Position numbers and translations under genes: made by a program
Shown here: piece after piece, positions 47,340 to 57,439 of the stretch
Layout of the letters: the number at the start of each line of letters is the position of its first letter
How positions within the stretch are numbered: the first letter of the stretch is position 1
NCBI RefSeq assembly: GCF_030272615.1
Contig: NC_081408.1
Span: forward strand, 770,005,336 to 770,069,335
Direction: 5' to 3'
DNA from: Cryptomeria japonica
Lineage: Eukaryota; Streptophyta; Pinopsida; Cupressales; Cupressaceae
DNA: 64,000 bases
The notes under the pieces: model-generated
Seen by the model: the letters and a program-made list of their open reading frames with translations, nothing else
Told to the model about the DNA's origin: nothing
Database searches by the model: none

Positions 47340-48868
47340 GTGCTTGAACTGGAAGATTGCTTTGAAGATGAGACGAGTTCATTGAATGGATTGTTCCACT
47401 GACAAATGGAGGACTACAAGGTATTTTCACCAATGCGTAATTTTCTTGAAGCTACAACTCTTGGTGAAGAGCAATCGATGAAAACATGTAAAGTTATGAA
47501 TGATACATCCAGTAGTACAGGGATGGAAAGTGGAAGGGAAAAGCCCACGAGTGAAGGACAAAGGCCATACAAACAAGGGAGTCTGCACGAAAGGAAATCA
47601 TACTCGTATGGAGTCAGATTGTATAGTGTACATTTAAAAACTATGGAATTGAGAGAAAAAAATTAAGCAAAGACAAGAACGCAACGCAAGATGTCTATAC
47701 ACCGTACAGAGAGCACAGAGATCGATCACGAGGCTATTTCCTTACATTGTATAGAAGACAAGAAGGGGTCGTGCAAGGAGCAGGTTATTCGTATGGGCAC
47801 AACAAGTATAGACACACCATTGGTGTACGCCATCCACCGTACGAACACAACATGTACAAGCCCAAGAACCGCTTCATTTGTATGTTGTACGAGATGAGAA
47901 ATTGGTACAGGTTGAACAAAACAAAGAGTTTACATGGCATTCGAAGAAAATCGTACGGGGGCAAGAAGAAACAAATCCGTACAGCAATTGAAGAGCTTCG
48001 TATGGTATTTGAATGGAAGACATGAGTCCGTACAAAAATTGAAGAGGCATGTATGGTGTCCAGGGGAAGCAAAATAGTACGAGTCCGTACGACAATTAGG
48101 GAATCATGTACAGTTTCTGAAGAGAGTAAATTCGTACGAAGAACATCAATTGAAGAAATACGTACGACAGGGGCAATACATTGACAGGGGGCTGTCGTAC
48201 GAACCCATATGAAATTTGGAAGACAATGGGAAATCGTACAAACAAGTATGAAAGGAGCAGGGTGTTGGCGAAAGGTTGCCGTATGAATCCGTACTGTGGG
48301 AGGTGATTGCAGGCAAGACAAATTCATCGTATGAACCCATATGGAAGGAAGAAATTGGCCAAGGCGAGTTACCGCACGGAAAGCAAGGCATATGCAACTC
48401 AAAATCGCTGTACGAATTTGTATGGAAGTATCAGCTTGGCAAGGCGACATTGTTAGGAATCTGTATGGAAGATCCGAACAAAACCGTACATGAAGAGCAT
48501 CAAAACTGTGCAGATTCGGCCGTAAGTGCTATGTTTCAGATTTTGAAGGACAGAAAAAGTAGGTGGTGGGAGTGGAATCTGGATTTTTTGGTTTCATCAA
48601 CAATATTTTTGGCGTCTCAAAAAATCACAAAAATCATGTGCGCCATGGAGTTTCGTGTGGTTCTGAAGTTTGCAATTTGGTGTTGGCGGTGGGGGTGCTG
48701 CCCCAAGACCTTGTGAGGGGTGCTGCCCCTTGACCCCCATTTCATCTGGCAGGTACACTACAAGTTGGGGTTGTCGAGCCCAAGTCATTGTTTGTCCTTA
48801 GTCTTCTTGGATATTACTTGATGTTTGCTCGTCGTCTGGAAGATGACTTTTTCTTTTGGGGGGCATGA
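47340..48868 (+). other. E2 region where RT and integrase are missing; GTAC-rich
   Basis: A short linker (MEDYKVFSPMRNFLEATT) is like the protease-RT spacer of gypsy elements. From about 47580 to 48500 the DNA is full of CGTACGA, CCGTAC and CGTATGAA motifs about 30-60 bp apart. A long minus-strand frame (47785-48450) reflects this repetition and matches no domain I know. The purine tract and 3' LTR follow. Confidence 0.6.
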
Positions 48869-49181
48869 TGTTGTTGGCATTAATTGTCTGTTGTTAATTT
48901 CTATCCGATAATGTATTAATTAATTGTATTAAGTGGGTCGGGTAGTTATGTGTCGGTTGGTTGATGGTTGTGTACCTCTCGGCAACTGTCGGGTTCTTTA
49001 AATATATTGTGTACCACCAAGGAAGGTAGTACGGTATTGTCGGATTTGTTGTAATCTTTGGTCTTCTTCTCTGTAATAATTGCATGTGCGAATAAAGATA
49101 TATTTTACTGTCGTGTCTGGTATGCATTGTCATTTACATTATTATTTTCTGTATTTAATTTACCAGTTGTAGCGGGAAACA
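48869..49181 (+). repeat. E2 3' LTR
   Basis: 313 bp, paired with 34378-34700; it lacks a short segment present in the 5' copy. Confidence 0.9.
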
Positions 49182-49186
49182 TAATC

Positions 49187-50402
49187 TAATCTGCCTTTTT
49201 CCCTTGAAATTGGCCTTTTGAGTGTTTGCAAATCAATGTGTCCAGCCCTCTCCTTTTCCTCAATCTGTGGCTTTCCAACACTATAACAAGCTATGGAGCT
49301 TAATTCCTTTTCTTGCTTCTCTTCCTCCCATAGAGGATTCAATTTATATTTTTGACCATCTTTTTGGATGGTGTACGCGTGCTTGCAATCATCATGAATG
49401 GCTTCTCTATCAAATTGCCATGGCATACCCAACAACACATGACAAGCACTCATAGGCATCCCATCACACAACACCTCATCATTATAATAACCAATCTGAA
49501 AATTAACCAAACACCGCTTTCTCACCATCATTTCATGTCCCTCTTGTAACCAAGAAACTTTGTACAAACTAGGGCGTTTACACCTTTTCAAACCTAACTT
49601 GTTTACCATCTCCTTAGAAACTAGAGCATCCATACTATCACCATGTACTATAACTTTGCAACACTTACCTCTAGTCTTACACACAGTTTGAAAGAGACTT
49701 TTCCTTTGGAATGGTTCCTTCTCAGTCACCTTGGGTTTCACCAACACTCTCATCATTAGAGATTCACCTTCTTTGGGGTGTTCTCCTTGTGTGGATGCAT
49801 CACTTTCTTAATACTCTTGTTCCAAGTGGTTTTTGGCTGCACTTTTCTTACTTCTTGTATTTGAGGACACTCAATGACCAGCTTCTCCACACTGAAAACA
49901 TTTACCTTGGAATCATTTGTTGCTGCTACCACGTGCTCTTGATAGAAACTCCTTTTCCTTTGTGCTTTGGCCCACTTCCTTGCTCCATTTGGGCTTGGAT
50001 TCTTCGACAATATGCTTTCCTTTACTGCTGCTTGCTTGTCCCTTCTCTGCTGCAAATCTTCCACGACTTTTGGTATTGTTTATATGTCTTTTCATTAATT
50101 TTTCCTCAGCCTTCAATGCATATTGTTATGCTTTCTCCATAGTGTTAATCTGAAACATACTTAGTTCATCTTGAATATTGAATTTTAAGCCATTCACGTA
50201 CCTCGCTACCTTTTTCCTATCAATTTCATGCCTTCTTGATCGAATGGCCATCTTGTAGAACTCCTTCGTGTATTATTTTACACTCGTATCTTTCTGCTCC
50301 AGATTTTGCAATTTCTTGAATAACTCCTTATCATAGTCTCTAGGAATTATTTTTTTCTTCAATCTAGTTACCATTTGATTGCATCTTTTTATCCTGAGGT
50401 CT
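49187..50402 (-). pseudogene. G element 2: protease and gag C-terminus
   Basis: The 49160-49756 frame carries CKVIVHGDSMDALVS, VNKLGLKRCKRP, YKVSWLQEGHE, MSACHVLLGMPWQFD and YTIQKDGQKYKLNPL, a gypsy protease with His in place of the catalytic Asp, as in G element 1. Frames up to 50402 hold the Lys-rich gag C-terminus (SSSKGKHIVEESKPKWS). It continues beyond E3 at 53930. Frameshifts and stops make it nonfunctional. Confidence 0.83.
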
Positions 50403-53400
50403 TGTTGTGACCATTTCACACATCGCGCCATTGCAAATGGGGACCCCTGCTTTTTGCTTTCTAGGGTTTGTCTTTTTAGGTCTTTTAGGGTTTTGTCTGT
50501 TAGCCTTTAGCTTTCGAGTGTCACCAAGGGGATCACCTGGATAGCAAGTTCTGCTTGAGTTAGGTCAAGTTGGTGAGTGATGAAGTCTGGAATGTCCTAA
50601 TCCTGAAATTTGGCTAAGTCTGGAATGTCCTGATCCTGAAATTTGACTAAGTCTGGAAACTGAAAATCCTCCAAAAACTAGATTTTGCAATATAGCTCCT
50701 GGAGGTCTGAAACCACTCTCAAACATCCTGAAAGTATATATGGAATATAACTTAAAGTATAAGAACTTAAATGTTATATTCCATAAAATTATCCTGACGG
50801 AGAGTTCAAAAAGTCAAATTTCGCTCCTGACCCTTCCAAAGGGTCCAAAGCGAATTTCGCTCCTGACCCTTCTAGAGGGTCCAAAGCGAATCTCGCCCCT
50901 GACCCTTCCAGAGGGTCCAGGGCGAAAATCAATCTAGGACTCATTTCTTGCCTTATTTGACCAAATTTTGACTTGCAAGGCATTTTGAAGGGAAAGTTGG
51001 AAATGTTTGAAAACCTTGAAAAAATGATGATGGATTGAGTCTAGATTGCAAAATTCGCTCCTGACCCTTGCTGAGGGTCCAGGGCGAAAAACTTTATAAG
51101 AAGCTCTTCTTGCTTGGTTTGGTTGAAATGAAGTATCAAAGGCATATTGAAAAGAGAAATGAACATGGTCTTGCGTAGTGAAGGAGTTCCAAGTTTGAAA
51201 AATGAAGATTTTTAGTCAAAATTGCAAAAATCGCTCCTGACCCTCTTTGAAGGTCCAGGGCGAAAATTTGAAAATCCCCTATTTTGCCTTGCAGGAACGA
51301 ACCAAGCTTGGATGGAGTGAAAGAAGAAGACCTTTGCCTAGCCTTGAAGGGTGGATTCAAGAAAAGTTGATGAAGGAGTAAGCACAAATTTGAAAAATCG
51401 CTCCTAACCCTTGCTGAGGGTCCAGGGCGAAAAAATCCTAAATGCACTTTTCTTTCAAAATTCAAGTGAAATCAAGCCCAAACTCCAGTAAAAGATGCCA
51501 TTTGGAGTGCCTTGGTGATATTTTGGATTTGCAAAAATTGGATATTCAAGGTCTAATTTGGAAAATCGCTCCTGACCCTTGCTGAGGGTCCAGGGTGAAA
51601 TTATTGTCAATCTTCATTGTGGCCTTAATCAAACATTGATATTCCTCAAATCCCCCAAAATTGCTAACTTCGAAGCATTTGGAAAGATTAAATCAAATTC
51701 GCATTTATTAAGGCATTGGCAATTTAATAAATTAATTTTTAGGCCTTGAAATAGATAAAAAATTCCCCTTGGAGGCATTGAAATTAATTTTGAAAATGAA
51801 AAAATTAAGTTGGGCGCTCAATATTTGTTATTTGCCTTTATTTGTCAAGTCGGCCTCCTTTTTAGTGGTTTTTATTTTATTTTAAGGCTTATTTGCTAGG
51901 TCGGCTTCATGGTTGATTAGGGCGAGTGCTCTATATAATGGGGGAGTATTGCTTTAAGTTTCAAATCATTCATTCATCCTTCTAAGTGCGAAATTGAGGA
52001 GCAAATTGGAGAGGCGAATTTCTTGCTAGATTGAAGGATAATTTCCAGATTTTGGAAGGTATTTGAAGGCAAATTTCCAGATTTTGAAGAAGCTAAGGAG
52101 GGTGGAATTCATTTTGAAGGCTAATGGAGGCATAATTCATCCAAGGGAAGACTATAATCTAAACCTTGTCTATCAAAATCCGGTCTTCTTTCATCATTTT
52201 TCAAGGTTTTATAGTTAAGCATTCAAGGGGGAGGTATGAAGAATCTTTTTGAAGTTCTTATTCAAGACTTATTGTGATCTCATTGCGATTTTGTAAAATC
52301 TAAGTCTTGAAAATCCAATTTCCATTCATAGTTAATTTGAAAATATATAATTCTTGATTTATCATGACTTTTTCAAATTAATATCTTAAGTTATACCCTT
52401 GAAAGATCTTAAATTTCATGCTTTAAGGTTTGATGCTCAAAGACTAACTTTAATCTTTTGTGTAGGCATCAAATGGCGACCCCGGAGTCGGAAGATCAAC
52501 TACTTGGCGGACCCTCATCAAAGAAGATCAAGTCAGGACAAGGACGACCTCCTCCCGTCTAGCATCGACAAGGACGGCCTTCTTCGGGCAAGCATCATCA
52601 GGAATAACTTCTTCCAATCCAGCATTCCAAGGCGAGGTACATCATCATCCTGCACATCAAAGACAAAAGAAGTCAGAGCATGGGTTCGTTGAAGAAGCAG
52701 ATAGTTTCAGATGAATTAATTAAAGCTAGCTTCTCAGCATCATTGAATTGGATTTCTACCAAGTTACAAGTATTAGACAAGGTGGCATCCCAGTCATCAC
52801 TCCTCCAGTCGGATTGGTCCACCTCAGCATGTCCAGATTCAATGTACCTGACTCATTAAAGGTGGCACAAACTTCGATGTACCTACCCCAGCTATCCATT
52901 GGTCGAATATTCCAGAGAAGACATGTGTCCAATTAATACAATTATTTCATTATTCAGCATTAAGTTTGTTGCAACAAACCCTAATTAGGGTTTTCATTGT
53001 AGAATCTTGGCCATTGATCTCAAATTGATCTTAGCCATTGAATTGTATTAAGGGCACTATATAAGCCCCAACTCTTCATTTGTAAAGGCTAATAGAAGAG
53101 GGAATAGAAAATAGTTAGTCAATAGTTAGAAGGTGAGTAGTCAGTTGATAGAATAGCAATTAGAGTAGAATAGGAAGACAAGGCAAGAATTGTTGCCATT
53201 GATTGTAAATAAACTCCATTTTCATTGAAGTAATGGTGAAGTGTGTCGTTTCTTGCAATATGCATGGTTTCTTGTTGAATCTTCAATTCTAGATGGTAGA
53301 TGATTAGATCGAATGAAGGAAATTGTTGAATGCACTTGTGTGGAATCTGTCTAATCCAAACCACTAGCCTCTTGTTGAAGGTAAGTGCGCCTTGCGTGGT

Positions 53401-53929
53401 CAACTGGAATAAAATGAGCTTAATCTTAAGTCATTACACGTCTATTGTTTCATGCATTATCTTGAATGGTGATCAGTGTCAGATGGTGTACGATTTGAAC
53501 ATATTGGAAGCATCCCTTAGAAGATCACACTGAGTTGGTGTTGAATTGTTCAGCCTGATGGTGAGACCCAGCCCAGTAGGACTCCACCTAGTCATTCATC
53601 CATCTTCTCGCATTCTAGGTAGTAGAGTAGACTTCTTGAACCTTGCATCTTTTGCCATTTGTTTGTCTTCCAGTTAGTAAATAGGACTCATGATTCTAGC
53701 AAATCAGACGTTCAGTCATCAAGTGTAAGTCCCCTTGTGATTCCAGCAAATCACACCATACCACTGGTGCTTATCCACACGTAGAGATCCTACAGCAAAG
53801 AACCTTGAAGTCATCCCGATTGATCCTTTTCGCGACATCTTCAGCATTCGGAGACTTTATTCAAGAGAGGATAAGGTACCTTTAGGTATTTTATTCTGTG
53901 TTTGGTCGTGTACAAAATACACATCAACA
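50403..53929. mobile_element. E3: 3.5-kb solo-LTR-like element
   Basis: It starts TGTTGTGACC and ends ACACATCAACA, flanked by exact GGTCT duplications (50398-50402, 53930-53934). Its ends match E4 reversed. Two TATA-like sites lie inside (CTATATAATGG near 51931, CTATATAAGCC near 53058). TGGCGACCCCGGAG near 52470 resembles a primer site, so an internally rearranged element is an alternative to a simple solo LTR. No gene found. Confidence 0.83.
50815..51605. repeat. Hairpin motif repeats in E3
   Basis: Seven copies of TCGCTCCTGACCCTT...GAGGGTCCAGGGCGAAA: three packed at about 38-bp spacing (50818-50925), then four at about 166-176 bp (near 51055, 51231, 51399, 51565). The two halves are nearly complementary. 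Confidence 0.92.
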
Positions 53930-53934
53930 GGTCT

Positions 53935-54550
53935 TCATTCATTACCCACTCCTTCTACAACTCTTTCCACCATAATGCAACATGCCCCTTTAACTTTGTT
54001 TGAGCCAACTTTACCCTTTGAGGATCTCTAATTTCCTCTACTTCAAAGTATTCTTCTAGCTCCCCTATCCAATCATTCAACTCATTTGGATTTAATGTTC
54101 CAGAAAAGCTTGCCACATCCATTTTGTTACTCTTTGTGGTTCTCTAAAGAGCTCTCAAAAATCTTTCTTCTCTAGGATCTACATGTTGTTCTTCTTCTCG
54201 TTCATGTTCTTGTTCTTCCATTTCACTTCCATCATCACTCAAATGATCTATTGCATTTCCTGTAGCTAATCTCACCTCATTTCGGATATAATCTCTAATA
54301 TCATTTCACATCATCTATCGAAATCGCTCCAACACTTATTCAATTTTGGGCATTCCTCTTCAAGGTGGCATCTTGATCACTCCTCCAATCAACGGCTTTG
54401 AGCTCTTGCTATCCAGGACTCCTCTCTCATCTATGTTCTTTTGAGATATTCTTTATTGGGCTTCCTCTATCCACCCACCGGTCTTGGCATAGGCTGCCCC
54501 ACATTTGGCGTTTTGCTTATGCACTCAAAACCTTTAGCTCTGATACCATT
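53935..54550 (-). pseudogene. G element 2: gag N-terminal part
   Basis: Minus-strand remnants match the gag of G element 1 (VKLAQTKLKGHVALWW and MPPxRGMPKIE types) with stops and frameshifts. The primer site AATGGTATCAGAGC lies next to LTR 3 (about 54537-54550). Confidence 0.78.
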
Positions 54551-55634
54551 TGATGCAAGACAGTTAACACTCCCTACTACTGCAAAGACAAATCTCAAGA
54601 ACAAAACAGAACAAAGACTCTCTGTTCATAAACAACACAAGATTTTAATAATTAATTACAATCAATTTATTATCAAATCTGCGATTACACAAAATGTCCT
54701 CTCACACTTTTCTCTATACACTTCACCATCTACACTCTCCCTAACCAAGTCCATGTAATTCAACCCTTTCTGTGACTGCAGACCCACCATACATTCCTCT
54801 TCATTGGGCTGATTCTCACACCTACGCGGCCCCTCAAGGAGTATTTCCTCCACTACCTCCCCTCCCTTCTTAGCTGATGCCTCCTTTTTATATCATATAC
54901 TCTGCTATTAATTCATATTCCTGATGTCTCTTTATATTCTTGGGCAGATACTACTATTGGTGCCCTGGTCCCCAATCTTCACTTCTTTTCCCTTTCACTT
55001 CCCTTCCATTTTGATGCCCATTCACCATCTTGGTTTGGGAAGCTGTATCGACAGGTTCATCAAGTCTTTTTTTAAATACATTTTGTAAAGAATCCTGATT
55101 ATCCTGACACTTGTTTGTATATGCTGGCAAATGGTTGCTCAATCACATTTTCTTTGAAAATTTCATTTCTAAAATCTTTTCGCAAATCCATTTTGTATCC
55201 TTCAATCACTGCAATTGATGAGATCAAAATACGAAGAGGTATTCTGTCAAATAGTTGGCGTGCCTTGCCTGTGCCTCTAACTTTGCAAACGTGTCTACCA
55301 AGGCAATTCTTGCATCTTCAGCATCTGAATTTTTTTTCTTTCTCTTTATACTTTGATGGATGCCACACCTTGTTACAAAGATCACATTTTGGCACAGACT
55401 GGAAGAATGCTGGCAAAAACGGTGGAATTTGGCTCTATGCTTGTCAATGACATCCCATGAGATAACATTTCTTTCAGGCATTTTTGTCAAACAGTTCACT
55501 GGCCATGCCTCCATAACTCTTTTCCAACTGTGGAGAGATGCCAACAGAAACAAAAGCAAACCAAAATTTGAAAAGGATAATCTGAATAGTTTTTTGGGTG
55601 GTGCTGATCACCAGTTCACCCAGGTGCTCATGCA
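54551..55634 (-). repeat. G-family LTR 3
   Basis: TGATGCAAGACAGTTAACA to GTGCTCATGCA; uninterrupted copy, 1084 bp. The sequence beyond 55634 differs from that beyond LTRs 1 and 2, so this is the outer end of the array. The outer flanks (AAGGC or GCTGA at left, CGAAT at right) do not match as a target duplication. Confidence 0.78.
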
Positions 55635-55779
55635 CGAATTGTGAAGAGAATTTTATGGTTGTTTCACATCAAATTAGAAGAACAGGTTGAGAAGAATAGG
55701 ATCATCTATCATTCTGTTAAAAGGATGGAAATTCGAATGAGGAGTTGGTGCCTCTAGTGAGTTGGTTGGTGCATATTTG

Positions 55780-56200
55780 AATGAGGGGTTGTTGCCTCTA
55801 AAATGAATTAGGGGCTATTGTCTCTAAAATTGTAAAGAAATTTTTATTTATAGAAAGCAAACATGCTGCTGTGGTTTTCTCCCTTTTAGGGTTACCACAT
55901 AAATATTGTGTTCTTGTGTTCTTTGTATTTGAATGATTGTTGCAATTGCGATTAATAAAGTTTAATTTTGATAAAGTAGTAGTTATACTGATTTACTTCT
56001 CCCCCCCCCTCTAATTTGAATGAGGGGTTGGTGCCTCTAAAATTGTAAAGAAATTGTTATTTATAGAAAGCGAACATATTGCCGTGGTTTTCTCCCTTTT
56101 AGCTTTTAGGGTTTCCACATAAATATCGTGTTCTTGTGTTCTTTGCATTTGAATGATTTTTGCAATTGTGATTAATAAAGTTAATTAACTGCTCTTCTCC
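55780..56200. repeat. About 239-bp direct duplication
   Basis: TGAGGGGTTGKTGCCTCTA at 55782 and 56021 begins two similar stretches sharing TTGTAAAGAAATT, GGTTTTCTCCCTTTTAG and ATTAATAAAGTT. No coding potential. Confidence 0.8.
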
Positions 56201-56209
56201 TCCTCCCCT

Positions 56210-56865
56210 TCTCCCCCTCTCCCTCTCCCTTTCAGTATAACTGTGTGCGCAACAGCTTAATATTATGACTATGCCACGTTAAATTCTTCTGGAATCGATA
56301 GGTTAGAATTTTTAGTGTACAACATTTTGGATCTCTACTGGGTCCATATTTACAGGGAAGATGGTTGAAGCCCATTTTTACAAATCCAGAAAGCTTTTAA
56401 CATTGTCTAACAGTGAAAAAATGACAACCTTAGGTCAAGAACTAATGAAAAGAGGTGAGGATTGATTGAATTCCAATGTTATGGGGTAAACGCAATTGTT
56501 TGAATAATGGCATCTTTTTTCAAGCTTGTGTGGTAGGTATGATTTTAAGTCAACCCATTCTTTATTTAAATTGCCTGAGATTTCTGCAGACACATCAAAA
56601 TTATTTGTGCCTGAAATTCTATTTAAGATAATTCAGTATGCTTTCCAATCTGCATTATGCATTCCCATCAAACTCACCTGCAGGGAATCATTTATCTATA
56701 ATGTTATTAATACCATGAATTTTCTGAGATCTTACTCATGTTTCTTGGAAAATGTAATTTCCCCACTTTGGATTAGAAATTAATAATAAATAATAATAAT
56801 ATTAAAATACAAAATAATAAAATTAAAATATAAAATAATATAATTAAATATAATTAAAATATAAT
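56210..56865 (+). other. Unassigned intron sequence
   Basis: CT-rich stretch near 56200-56235, then AT-rich sequence. Small open frames show no domain. Confidence 0.4.
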
Positions 56866-56869
56866 TAAT

Positions 56870-57400
56870 GAATGGTCAAAAGACATGGAAGGAAAAGTTG
56901 TGACTCCCTCAAACATGGGATATAAAATGGAGAAGAGAACCTCATTTGAGAAGGGGGTAATTTTGGGAATCAGAGGTGCAGATCTGATTGTGAAAGGTTG
57001 TGTCCCTTTCAAATGACAGAAATAATGAAGAGTTGCATTCTTTCGAAGGGTGCTAATGGTGAAAGGGTATGTCTCTTGCCAAAGGGCATACATGATGAAG
57101 AGGTGTAACCTCTCCGACACATTGAGAGATATAAAGGAAAGGAATCAAAAGCCTCCAATGACAGCACCATTGATCAGATCAGATCAGAACTGTTATTAAG
57201 TTACAGGCAGTAACATCCTTGTTCTTGGTGGTTTGCATGGAGATTATGGAAAAGAAAGGAAGAAGTATACGCAGCAGAGATTATTGAATCAGAATATAAG
57301 AGGGTCCCATTAGGGGACATTACAATTGGTATCAGAGTGGGATGGCTTGTGTTTAAGTTGAGTTAATTATTTAGATGGTTGTCATATCTGCTGCAAGATG
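56870..57400 (+). mobile_element. LTR end and primer site of a truncated retrotransposon
   Basis: An LTR-like segment ends ...GGGGACATTACA near 57330, followed by TTGGTATCAGAG. A short open start (MPRKHHADIKEPPARV, near 57398) follows and soon stops. The left LTR edge and any second LTR were not found. Confidence 0.55.
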
Positions 57401-57439
57401 CCAAGGAAGCACCATGCTGATATCAAAGAACCTCCTGCC

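Larger units (their letters stand above)
34378..49181 (+). mobile_element. E2: gag-protease gypsy-type retrotransposon
   Basis: LTRs at 34378-34700 and 48869-49181 start TGTTGTTG and end GTAGCGGKAAACA. Flanks GAATC (34373-34377) and TAATC (49182-49186) match a 5-bp duplication with one mismatch. The primer site TTGGCACTGTTGCC follows the 5' LTR and a purine tract (CTTTTGGGGGGCATGA) precedes the 3' LTR. Internal genes are gag and protease only. E4 with Copia-3 splits it at 36794-46700. The LTRs differ at roughly 7-8 percent of aligned sites by eye. Confidence 0.92.

Noticed and set aside
47785-48450. 221-codon minus-strand ORF opposite E2
   Set aside because: It lies antisense in the GTAC-rich repeat block; the recurring Val-Arg-Thr pattern comes from the repeats.
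50815-51605. CRISPR-like array
   Set aside because: Regular repeats with spacers, but plant nuclear LTR context, long similar spacers and no cas genes.
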